Shown one piece after another: positions 55,545 to 63,743 of a stretch of DNA of 64,000 bases. The notes below the pieces were generated by a model, which worked only from the letters and a program-made list of their open reading frames with translations, searched no databases and was not told where the DNA came from. Each line of letters opens with the position of its first letter. Position 1 is the stretch's first letter. Both the position numbers and the translations under genes were made by a program. Source of the DNA: JAAGZL01 sp050288625 (GTDB taxonomy: Bacteria; Pseudomonadota; Gammaproteobacteria; Chromatiales; Chromatiaceae); the NCBI GenBank assembly GCA_050288625.1, contig JBNKEE010000020.1:1-64000 (forward strand), in the 5' to 3' direction.

Positions 55545-56741
55545 ATGACAGTATTAGTACAAACCGTCCGCCACATCAGATCCGGGATAGGGGATAAACA
55601 GGCCCGTATCTTGCGAAGGGTTGCTCCTGTAGCGACCATATTAGCAGTAATTTCTGTCATTCCTAACGGTTGGAGTAGCGCGCTAAACGCCCTTAGTGAT
55701 GCCTACCTCTCTGTCTCGGTGTTTGTAGCTGGCACATTGGCACTGGTATATGCCGCAGAACATGGGTTCAAAACAGACCTTGGTTATCTACTGATGCGCT
55801 ATCGGCACTGGCAGGTGCCAGCAGGTGCTTTGCTCGGGGCCTTTCCCGGATGTGGCGGGGCCATCGTGGCCATGACACAGTATATACGCGGATATCTAAG
55901 TTTCGGGGGTGTGGTTGCTACCCTCACGGCGACCATGGGCGATGCCATGTTCCTTCTCCTGGCCAAAGAGCCCATGACCGGCCTGGGTATACTCACCATG
56001 GGTGTGGTAGTAGGTACAGTATCCGGCTATTTGGTAGATGCCATCCACGGTCCAGATTTCATGCGTCCACATTCATCACCTGCTGCCACATCCTACTCTA
56101 AGCAGCAGCAAGGGCATGACAGTAGCTTGTCGACTATGGAGAAGTTCTGGGTAGTCTTGATGGTTCCTGGGGTCTTTGTAGGGGTACTGGCAGCTTTTCA
56201 AGTGGATTTTAATCTACTTGTAAGCACCATGATCCCAGGTGAGCCAGACCATTGGCTGGGTGTGGCGGGTGCGGTGCTGGCTATAATCATGTGGATCAGG
56301 AGTGAAGATGGTCAGGAAGAGAGCCCCTGTACCAGCGGTGATAGCTGTAATGTACCAGATAAATCAGTAATACGGCGGGTGATGAGTGATACCAATTTTA
56401 TAACGGCTTGGGTGGTATCAGCATTCGTGGGATATGAATTAGTGGTGGCAGTATTTGGGATAGATCTTGGAGCAGGCTTAACAGTTTGGGCCCCGCTGGT
56501 ACCTGCCGTGGCGATCCTAGTGGGGTTCATACCTGGGTGCGGTCCACAGATCCTGGTTACTTCGCTCTATATTTCAGGTGCGCTTCCCCTCTCTGCTCAG
56601 CTTGGAAACGCTATTTCAAATGATGGCGATGCCCTGTTTCCAGCCATAGCCGTTGCCCCGAAGGCAGCTCTTGTCGCGACTATCTACAGCGCTATTCCGG
56701 CAATAATTGTCGGGTATGGTTGGTACCTGTTTATGGAGTGA
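55545..56741 (+). CDS. putative 10-TM heavy-metal (manganese) exporter
   Basis: 398 residues with about ten membrane helices in two halves, joined by a hydrophilic Ser/Gln-rich loop. Both halves contain a PGCG motif: FPGCGGAIVAMT and FIPGCGPQILVT. This fits the ArsP_2/putative manganese transporter family. Divergent from oxyR, 103 bases apart with candidate OxyR half-sites. Mn or arsenic-type metal export is inferred from family and context, not shown. Confidence 0.78.
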   Translation: MTVLVQTVRHIRSGIGDKQARILRRVAPVATILAVISVIPNGWSSALNALSDAYLSVSVFVAGTLALVYAAEHGFKTDLGYLLMRYRHWQVPAGALLGAFPGCGGAIVAMTQYIRGYLSFGGVVATLTATMGDAMFLLLAKEPMTGLGILTMGVVVGTVSGYLVDAIHGPDFMRPHSSPAATSYSKQQQGHDSSLSTMEKFWVVLMVPGVFVGVLAAFQVDFNLLVSTMIPGEPDHWLGVAGAVLAIIMWIRSEDGQEESPCTSGDSCNVPDKSVIRRVMSDTNFITAWVVSAFVGYELVVAVFGIDLGAGLTVWAPLVPAVAILVGFIPGCGPQILVTSLYISGALPLSAQLGNAISNDGDALFPAIAVAPKAALVATIYSAIPAIIVGYGWYLFME

Positions 56742-56793
56742 GATGATTAATCATTTTTTTCCTGAGAAAAATCAACAAAAGTCAAAAAAACAT

Positions 56794-56820
56794 TAAAGTT
56801 GCTGTGTTAATGGCCGCTAA
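56794..56820 (+). promoter_or_regulatory. sigma-28 (FliA) promoter of the chemoreceptor gene
   Basis: TAAAGTTG, 11 bases, GCCGCTAA: seven of eight bases match in each half of the consensus TAAAGTTT-N11-GCCGATAA. Lies 88 bases before the start codon. Confidence 0.75.
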
Positions 56821-56907
56821 TATGGGTCGGACGTAATTCACTTTAGGATGACTTTTCACAGCTCACGGGAACTGAGTTGTAACACCATCATCGCCGGGGA
56901 GATACCC

Positions 56908-59361
56908 ATGTTAATCAAGACTAAGCTCAGATATGGAAGCATACTACTCGCGCTGGTTCCAGCCGTCGTTGCAAGCACCATGGTAGGGATGATTGCGGTA
57001 GATCACGCTGAAACTGCCCTTGAGGAGCAGGTCTCCTCTCACCTCATTTCATTGAGAGAGGATAGGGCCAGACAGATCGTTCACTATTTCGAAAACATGC
57101 GCGATCAGGCATTGGCCTATAACAAGGATCGAATGGTTATAGATGCTACGCGCGGTTTTACCGAGGCCTACAGAAACTTCCAGAACGAGGTCCTGGTGGA
57201 TGTGGCGGCGGATAAGGGTTCGCTTAAATCATATTATGTTGAAGAATTCGCCAAAGAGTACTCTGGGCGCAACAGTGGCCAAAAACCCAACGTAGAGCAG
57301 ATATTCTCTAAGCTGGATAATTCTGCGGTCGTCATGCAGCAGCGCTACATAAAGGCCAACCCCAATCCACTAGGTTCTAAAGATGCACTTATGGCAAGCA
57401 GTGACGGCAGTAACTATTCACAATTGCATAGAAAATTTCATCCATCTATCAGAGAACTGCAGCAGCGTTTTGGCTATTACGACATATTTCTCATCGACGC
57501 CGAAACTGGACACGTGGTCTATTCCGTGTTTAAGGAACTGGATTACGCTACATCGTTAAAAGACGGTCCGTTTGCCGATAGCGGTCTGGCTGAGGCCTAT
57601 CGAGGCGCAATGGGTCTGTCATCGTCAAATGAAATATTCATGACTGACTTTGCTCCTTATCTGCCCTCATATCAGGATCCCGCCATCTTTATTGCCACCC
57701 CCGTCTTTGATGGAGATAAGCGAGTGGGTGTTCTCGCATTTCAATTACCGATAGATCGGATCAATAGTGTTATGACTGGCGAGGGTAAATGGAAAGAATC
57801 AGGTTTGGGCGAGAGCGGTGAGACCTATCTGGTCGGTTCTGACTATAAGATGCGCAGCCAAAGTCGCTTCTGGTTGGAGGATAAGGCTGGTTTCCTCGCA
57901 GCTATCGCCAAGGCAGGTATTGACACTACGACCGTCAACGCCATCAAGAGCAAGCAGACCGTTATCGGCTTGATGACAGTCAACTCGCAGGGTGTGAAGA
58001 GTGCGCTGCGAGGTCAAACGGGATCTTCTGTCTTTAATGACTATCGGGGCGTACCTGTACTCTCCGCATACAAACCGATTGAGGTAAACGGTCAGAAGTG
58101 GGCGATTCTGGCTGAGGAGGATGAGGAAGAAGCCGAGGCTGCTGCTATTGAGCTGCATAGTTACGTGATCTTTCTGGTATGGAGTACAGCCTTCGTTCTC
58201 CTGATTGCAAGTGGAGTACTGGGCTGGATGTTTAGCGTCAGTGTGGTTAGGCCGCTTGAACGTATCGTGGCCTCTATGAAGGATATATCATCAGGTTCCG
58301 GAGATCTGACGGTGCGTCTGGAAGATAAGGCCCATGACGAACTGGGTATGCTGGCACGCGCCTTTAATGTCTTCGTGGAAAAGTTGGATGGCATAATGTC
58401 CAACATAGGCGATTCCACCACGGAGCTGGCTACTGCATCTGAAGAGCTATCCATGATTACCAAAGATACACGTAACGGCATTGAGCGTCAGCATGCTGAG
58501 ATCCAGCAGGTAGCTACCGCTGTTGAAGAGATGACGGCGACCGTTAAAGAGGTGGCGCAAAATACCAATGCGGTGGCTGACGCTTCGCGTGAGGCAGGAT
58601 CTCACGTGGATACAGGCAGGATAGTGGTAACAGATAGTTCTGAATCCATACAGCGTTTATCAAATAGTATGGTTGAGTCCAGACAGGTTGTTAATGCACT
58701 ACAGGATGACAGTGAGAGAGTAGGAACTGTTCTGGATGTAATCAAGAGTATTGCCGAACAGACCAATTTGCTCGCTTTGAATGCGGCCATTGAGGCAGCG
58801 CGTGCCGGCGAACAGGGCCGTGGTTTTGCTGTTGTGGCCGATGAGGTGAGAGTGCTGGCGAAGCGCAGCCAGGATTCCGCTGAAGAGATCCGTGTCATTA
58901 TTGAATCGCTCCAGGACCGCAGTGAACAAACCACGACAATGCTGCAGGCAAATATATCTGACCTGGAGTCTACCGTTGAGCTGAATGAAAAGACTCAACA
59001 GGCATTTACAGAGATAGAGACTGCGGTATCCAAACTCTTGGAGATGAGCATACAGATCGCCAATGCTACAGAAGAGCAGGCTGCTGTAACAGAAGAGATC
59101 AGCCGCAACCTAGACAACACCAACCAGGAGGCAAATACCATAGCCTCAGGAGCTGAGCAGACCTCTGAATCCAGTATGATGCTGGCGCGTCTCGGCGATG
59201 ATCTAAAAGTGCATGTGGATCAATTCAAGGTTAGCGGCAGAAGAAGAACTGAAGGTGTGAGTCCGGTAAGTAAGGTGAAGCAAAGCAGGCCGGAATCACA
59301 GGTCGGTGATCGGGAAGAGATTGAAGAGAAAGAGGCCCAAGAGCAGGATAAAGTGGCTTAG
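56908..59361 (+). CDS. methyl-accepting chemotaxis protein (dCache sensor)
   Basis: 817 residues from the ATG after GGGGAG. TM1 about 9-31, long periplasmic sensor with dCache features (GHVVYSVFKELDYAT, IFIATPVFDGDKRVGVLAFQ), TM2 about 418-442, HAMP about 446-498, signalling hairpin tip EQTNLLALNAAIEAARAGEQ and GRGFAVVADEVRVLAKRSQ at about 617-655. No NWETF-like C-terminal docking pentapeptide. It should signal to CheA/CheW and so to the flagellum. Ligand unknown. Confidence 0.95.
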   Translation: MLIKTKLRYGSILLALVPAVVASTMVGMIAVDHAETALEEQVSSHLISLREDRARQIVHYFENMRDQALAYNKDRMVIDATRGFTEAYRNFQNEVLVDVAADKGSLKSYYVEEFAKEYSGRNSGQKPNVEQIFSKLDNSAVVMQQRYIKANPNPLGSKDALMASSDGSNYSQLHRKFHPSIRELQQRFGYYDIFLIDAETGHVVYSVFKELDYATSLKDGPFADSGLAEAYRGAMGLSSSNEIFMTDFAPYLPSYQDPAIFIATPVFDGDKRVGVLAFQLPIDRINSVMTGEGKWKESGLGESGETYLVGSDYKMRSQSRFWLEDKAGFLAAIAKAGIDTTTVNAIKSKQTVIGLMTVNSQGVKSALRGQTGSSVFNDYRGVPVLSAYKPIEVNGQKWAILAEEDEEEAEAAAIELHSYVIFLVWSTAFVLLIASGVLGWMFSVSVVRPLERIVASMKDISSGSGDLTVRLEDKAHDELGMLARAFNVFVEKLDGIMSNIGDSTTELATASEELSMITKDTRNGIERQHAEIQQVATAVEEMTATVKEVAQNTNAVADASREAGSHVDTGRIVVTDSSESIQRLSNSMVESRQVVNALQDDSERVGTVLDVIKSIAEQTNLLALNAAIEAARAGEQGRGFAVVADEVRVLAKRSQDSAEEIRVIIESLQDRSEQTTTMLQANISDLESTVELNEKTQQAFTEIETAVSKLLEMSIQIANATEEQAAVTEEISRNLDNTNQEANTIASGAEQTSESSMMLARLGDDLKVHVDQFKVSGRRRTEGVSPVSKVKQSRPESQVGDREEIEEKEAQEQDKVA

Positions 59362-59384
59362 TTTAAAATCTTCAGTGTAAGGCC

Positions 59385-59416
59385 AAAGAACCCGTTTAAA
59401 GCGGGTTCTTTGTTTT
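59385..59416 (+). terminator. rho-independent terminator of the chemoreceptor gene
   Basis: AAAGAACCCG (59385-59394) and CGGGTTCTTT (59402-59411) pair over ten bases, followed by GTTTTC. Confidence 0.88.
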
Positions 59417-59427
59417 CAGGTAAGTAG

Positions 59428-59853
59428 TTACTTGTGGTTGTTTTTGCCTTGTTGTGCCAACCACTGCCACGCCTCATCAGGATCGGAGAAGATCTGGATC
59501 TTTATCTTGGGTAGATATCCAACGTATTCAGTCAATCTCTTCATATTGATCTGGCCGCGTGCCTTGATAGGGGGAAGAACAGCCCAGTATCTCCACCCAG
59601 CCTGGTAAGCGCGCGGTAACCAGAAATCCTGAGACCAGGCGCTATCTTCAGCCGAGAGCATGCTATTGAGCCGGTCATCGGAAAGCCATTTCTGCGCGCC
59701 TTGCTCTTTCAATATTTGTAATCCGGTAAGTAAAACGTTTTGGAACTCTTTGCCTGCAATGGGTTGTAGAAATTCATGATGAATGATGCCTTCATCGGGG
59801 TAGTGCCACATGCTGGCATATTCGTTCTCGATTAAAGAAATCCTATTGCGCAT
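59428..59853 (-). CDS. hypothetical protein, STAS/SpoIIAA-like
   Basis: 141 residues from ATG 59853; a TTG 14 codons upstream is possible. Alternating strand and helix pattern (ISLIENEYASMWHYPDEGIIHHEF, given in part; QNVLLTGLQILKEQGAQKWLSD; IKIQIFSDPDEAWQWL) suggests a SpoIIAA-like fold. No enzyme motif. It is convergent with the chemoreceptor gene; its role is unknown. Confidence 0.65.
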   Translation of the reverse strand: MRNRISLIENEYASMWHYPDEGIIHHEFLQPIAGKEFQNVLLTGLQILKEQGAQKWLSDDRLNSMLSAEDSAWSQDFWLPRAYQAGWRYWAVLPPIKARGQINMKRLTEYVGYLPKIKIQIFSDPDEAWQWLAQQGKNNHK

Positions 59854-60022
59854 AGTGTTGATATTCGAAAACTCTCTGGAATAAGTCAAGGGCAAACAAT
59901 CTGAAATAACGGCAGAATATGCTGAGTATTTTGTGCGGGTGATGTTGGGTATAATCGTCTAAATATTTCTGAAAGGCCGCAAGATGTGGCTCCATATATC
60001 TCGCAATCACAAGGAGCAATCA

Positions 60023-60895
60023 ATGAGATTATCTAAGAATATCCTGGGAACACTGTCCTCCGTACTCCTGGCAATCTTTATTCTAGGTTCTAGCGCAACT
60101 TTTGGGCAGGATGAAGTAAACATATCCACTGTTAAATCAGCAGATGGTAGTGTTATCAATTATGGTGTGCAGGGGGCAGGGGATGTGACCATCGTCTTTG
60201 TGCACTGCTGGACCTGTGATCATGAGTTCTGGACAAAGCAGATAGACCATTTTGCCAAGACGCACAGGGTAGTGTGGCTAGATCTGGCCGGGCATGGATC
60301 ATCCATGTCCAAGCGTAAGGATTACACCATGGCCGCTTTTGGTCAGGATGTAGCAGCAGTAGTGAATGAGGTTGGGGCAGACAAAGTCATTCTGGTTGGT
60401 CACTCTATGGGGGGTCCAGTTTCTATCGAAGCGGCGAATCAACTCGGTGATAAGGTGATCGGCATAGTGGGTGTAGATACCTTCTATACACCATTTGACT
60501 ATCCAACATCAGAAGAGAAGATCGAAGGTTTTGTAAAACCATTTAAAGAAGATTTCGCCAAGGCATCCGAGCAGATGGTCAGATCTATGTTTGTTCCGGA
60601 TGTCAATCCAGCCGTCAAGGAATATATCGTGCACGAGTTCGCCGACGCCGACCCAGATATGGGCGTAAGCGCCATGTACGATATTTTCCACTGGAGTGCG
60701 AAGAATGTGCCAGGTACTTTGGATAAGTATGGTAAGAGGCTGCGCAATATTAACGGTGCACCTAAGGGAGATGAGAAACCTCTGCATGATAGTGTGGTGT
60801 TGATTCCTCATGTGGGACATTTTGTGGCTCAGGTTAAGCCGGAAGAGTTTAATAAGGTTTTGGAGGAGATTGTTGCGGGGTTTGGGGTTAAGTAG
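60023..60895 (+). CDS. exported alpha/beta hydrolase
   Basis: 290 residues from the ATG after AAGGAG. Signal peptide about 1-27 (LLAIFILGSSATFG-Q). Nucleophile elbow GHSMGG and C-terminal catalytic-like His in PHVGHFVAQV, oxyanion region VFVHCWTC. Probable periplasmic esterase; a substrate cannot be inferred. Solitary gene followed by a repeat block. Confidence 0.85.
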   Translation: MRLSKNILGTLSSVLLAIFILGSSATFGQDEVNISTVKSADGSVINYGVQGAGDVTIVFVHCWTCDHEFWTKQIDHFAKTHRVVWLDLAGHGSSMSKRKDYTMAAFGQDVAAVVNEVGADKVILVGHSMGGPVSIEAANQLGDKVIGIVGVDTFYTPFDYPTSEEKIEGFVKPFKEDFAKASEQMVRSMFVPDVNPAVKEYIVHEFADADPDMGVSAMYDIFHWSAKNVPGTLDKYGKRLRNINGAPKGDEKPLHDSVVLIPHVGHFVAQVKPEEFNKVLEEIVAGFGVK

Positions 60896-60927
60896 GTCTT
60901 CCTTAGATTAATATTTAAATTACAGTC

Positions 60928-61082
60928 ATCCCCGCGCAGGCGGGACAATAGCGCGTAGCGCATTGAACGCCCTTCAGGGCGACCCGAAGGGTGAGCGTAG
61001 AGAATAATCCAGTAGGAGCCAACTACTATATCTCCCTCTTGAGGAGAGAGATATTTGTCGCCCACAGGAATGGGCTCCTACA
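60928..61082. repeat. composite REP/BIME-like palindromic block
   Basis: Successive hairpins: CCCGC-GCAG-GCGGG (60931-60944), GCGC-GTA-GCGC (60951-60961), CGCCC-TTCA-GGGCG (60968-60981), CCC-GAA-GGG, then GTAGGAGCC (61012-61020) inversely repeated as GGCTCCTAC (61073-61081), enclosing ATATCTC/GAGATAT and GCCCA/TGGGC stems. The GTAG heads pointing both ways are like REP pairs spread by RAYT transposases. No gene fits. It lies between convergent genes and may also stop transcription. Confidence 0.75.
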
Positions 61083-61117
61083 AGTATGGATATACCGTAT
61101 GATGACGATAGCCTAAA

Positions 61118-61792
61118 CTATTCCCCCCTAAGCCTCTTCGGATGCTCTGCCTCCAGATACGCCTCTTCCACCTCAGAAAGCTCCACCTTCTCAAATCCAG
61201 TGATCATGGTTCTGATATATGCAAACGGCGTGGTGCCGGTGGTGGTCATGTAGACGTGAATAATGACAAAGGCCACCATAAGAAACGCGGCTGCGGTGTG
61301 CAGAAAGGTGATGATCTGAAAATAGAAACCGGCATCTGGTATCCCGTTCCAGAAATCATACAGCAGATAGACGATGCCGGTGGCGGCCAGGGCGGGGCCG
61401 ATCAGGATCATGAAGGTGAGATAGGCTAAGGCCTGCAATGGGTTTTGCTTATGGCGCAGGGTCTTGATGTGCGGGTGCTTGGAGCCGGTAAGTATGCCCC
61501 ATGAGTAATACTTGATCACCGCGAACATGCCGCCGCGCTTGGGCAGAAACTGGCGCCAGTTGCCGGTGGTGAAGTTCCAGAAGGTAGTGAATAGCCAGAG
61601 CACAATTAGGAGAACAGCAGACGTAGTATGCAGTTCCACTGCACTCTGGAAATCCAGAAAGTTATGGGTGCCATGCAGCCCGAATCCTGTATAGGCCAGG
61701 GTGAAGATCAGTATGGCCTGGGACCAGTGCCAGAAGCGCTCGTAGATGGTGTAGATCTTGACTGCTTGTTTGCGTCTTTTTACATTTGGCAT
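61118..61792 (-). CDS. cytochrome b/b6-domain membrane subunit
   Basis: 224 residues with four to five membrane helices. Haem-ligand-like histidines sit in ERFWHWSQ (about 21), VELHTTSA (about 55), FLHTAAAF (about 166) and FVIIHVYM (about 180). This matches the dihaem cytochrome b of thiosulfate reductase/formate dehydrogenase type. It would link the quinone pool to the octahaem cytochrome encoded 14 bases upstream. Confidence 0.88.
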   Translation of the reverse strand: MPNVKRRKQAVKIYTIYERFWHWSQAILIFTLAYTGFGLHGTHNFLDFQSAVELHTTSAVLLIVLWLFTTFWNFTTGNWRQFLPKRGGMFAVIKYYSWGILTGSKHPHIKTLRHKQNPLQALAYLTFMILIGPALAATGIVYLLYDFWNGIPDAGFYFQIITFLHTAAAFLMVAFVIIHVYMTTTGTTPFAYIRTMITGFEKVELSEVEEAYLEAEHPKRLRGE

Positions 61793-61806
61793 TGTTTAAT
61801 CCTCAT

Positions 61807-63513
61807 CTAACCCTTGGCTTCAGACTTGCTTTTTCGGTACATCACCAGGCGCAGGATCGTGTGCAGTATCACTATCGCCAGTGCTCCCAGGACCAACAGA
61901 TAGCCAACGCGGTCGAGCCAGGCATAACTATCACGTCCCGGCATATAGAACCCTTTTAGTTCTTCCAATCGTCCCTCTTTGGCATGACACTCATTGCAGG
62001 CCAGGGCATCCTTCTTCGGGGCTACCATGTGGGTTATGGGCCAGTACATATAGGTCTGAATAAAACCGTATTCGCCGCTGTATGGCAGATTGAACTCTTT
62101 CATGCCCCAGGAGATTGCCTTCTGAAAATCGTAGTTGCCCCAGTAGGCTGAATCGTCATCACCCCATAGATGCATATAGACTAGGGTGTTGTTCCCTTTG
62201 TCGAAAGGCTGGAAGGTCTCCATACGTTTAAACGGCCAGATGCGGGATTTAGGGTCGTCGAAGGAACCGTTGAATGAGTTAATCTCTACCGGCTTGGAAG
62301 GGTCGAACTTTGTATCAACGGTGGTGTATCGCATATCACCATCGAACCATGCGTAATGTGGTTGAAGATTTTCCCCATATTTAAACTCACCCTTGATGGA
62401 CTTGTAGGTCTTACGGTGTTCACCGTTTCCCTGAGTGTACTCCTTCAGATAGAAACCCTCTCCGTCCTTAAGCTTGCCGGCCTCGCGCCAGTCCCAAAAG
62501 GTCTTGGTGGCTACACCACCACGGGCGAACGATGGGATATGGCAGGTCTCACAGGCCACTCGATCGGTATGTCCGTTTAGTTTGATTCCTTTGAGTCCGT
62601 CCATATCGTGCGGGGAGTTGCCATGGCAGGATTCGCAGCTGGCGGCGTTGCGTCTCTGTCCGGGTTTACCCATCCCTTCTGGATCGGTGGCCATGGCGCT
62701 ATAGCGGCTTCCGGAGGTTATATGTTTTTTAGTTACATGGCACTCAGTGCAGGAAAAGTCGAGACCATCTGCAGCCATGTGTACATCCACTGACTTATCC
62801 GGTTCTACCAGGGCCGTGGATAGATCACCATGTTTCACGTTGTCACCACCACCGCCTTTGAAGTGACAACCACCGCAATTGGCACGGGTCGGCATTCCGA
62901 CATTTTGCGCGACCTTAGTCAGATCAATCGGTTTCTTGCCTTCAAACATGACCGAGCAGGCCTCATTTCCTTTAGTAGGAGGCAATCGATAGTAGGTGCC
63001 AGTACGATCATGGCACACCACGCAGTCGATATTCTCCTGGTTGGCGTAATTGAAGCTGCTGTCCTCATGACCATAGCTGGCATGACACATGGCGCACATA
63101 CCCTCGTTACCGCGGGAATTAGTGCAGAAGTTATTTATCAGGGTCTTTTTACCTAGAGTCTGGCCGGTCTCTGGGTGCTTATATTCCCACTTCCAGTGGA
63201 TGGAGTGCATGAACTGCTCACCGGCCTTGTTATGACAGGAGAGACAGGCCTTTGTCACTTCACGACCGTTGGAGAACGGACCCTGAAGTTCTTCAAGTTC
63301 GGCGTGATCGGTAGTGGAGTCGCTCTCTACCGTTTGGAGCATACGCTGTTCCGCATCAGTGCGCTTGTCACCTGTGTATTCTGATACGCCGATACCACTG
63401 CCTTCCGTATGGACGGTTTCATCTGCATGTAGAACCGCACTTACTGGCATGAAGATTACAGCAAGGATAGCTATCAGGGTGATGGGAAAATGTTTTGTCG
63501 CTAGATGGTTCAT
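61807..63513 (-). CDS. octahaem cytochrome c, tetrathionate reductase family, membrane-anchored
   Basis: 568 residues from the ATG after GGAGGGGCGGCGGA. Signal peptide about 1-29, eight CxxCH motifs (CLSCH, CAMCH, CVVCH, CGGCH, CTECH, CESCH, CETCH, CNECH) and one C-terminal membrane helix. The pattern fits the tetrathionate reductase (OTR) family known from Shewanella, where one haem has Lys as ligand. Shewanella OTR is soluble, so the C-terminal anchor is a variation. With cytochrome b it may reduce tetrathionate, nitrite or hydroxylamine, or oxidise thiosulfate; direction not determined. Confidence 0.9.
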   Translation of the reverse strand: MNHLATKHFPITLIAILAVIFMPVSAVLHADETVHTEGSGIGVSEYTGDKRTDAEQRMLQTVESDSTTDHAELEELQGPFSNGREVTKACLSCHNKAGEQFMHSIHWKWEYKHPETGQTLGKKTLINNFCTNSRGNEGMCAMCHASYGHEDSSFNYANQENIDCVVCHDRTGTYYRLPPTKGNEACSVMFEGKKPIDLTKVAQNVGMPTRANCGGCHFKGGGGDNVKHGDLSTALVEPDKSVDVHMAADGLDFSCTECHVTKKHITSGSRYSAMATDPEGMGKPGQRRNAASCESCHGNSPHDMDGLKGIKLNGHTDRVACETCHIPSFARGGVATKTFWDWREAGKLKDGEGFYLKEYTQGNGEHRKTYKSIKGEFKYGENLQPHYAWFDGDMRYTTVDTKFDPSKPVEINSFNGSFDDPKSRIWPFKRMETFQPFDKGNNTLVYMHLWGDDDSAYWGNYDFQKAISWGMKEFNLPYSGEYGFIQTYMYWPITHMVAPKKDALACNECHAKEGRLEELKGFYMPGRDSYAWLDRVGYLLVLGALAIVILHTILRLVMYRKSKSEAKG

Positions 63514-63670
63514 TCCGCCGCCCCTCCATCCGACCGGCTGTTGCATATAAGGTATTCTTTCGGCCAATTCATGGCCGAACATGTGATTCTCAGCAACAGC
63601 GCACAAAAGAGAAATGACATTTATCAATTTGCAGTCAACTCTTCCGAAATGCTCTTGTACGCAGAAGGTA

Positions 63671-63688
63671 ATGTAACTTTTGTTACAT
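63671..63688. promoter_or_regulatory. perfect palindromic operator between the octahaem gene and the small membrane protein gene
   Basis: ATGTAAC-TTTT-GTTACAT is a perfect 18-base inverted repeat in the 230-base divergent gap. It is not a CRP or FNR consensus and has a spacing four bases short of TyrR-like TGTAAA-N6-TTTACA. It likely binds a dimeric regulator controlling one or both genes. Confidence 0.55.
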
Positions 63689-63743
63689 ATCTCAGATAGA
63701 GGCATTAAGTATGCTTGGGCCATTGTTGATTGGAGAGTGGCTT

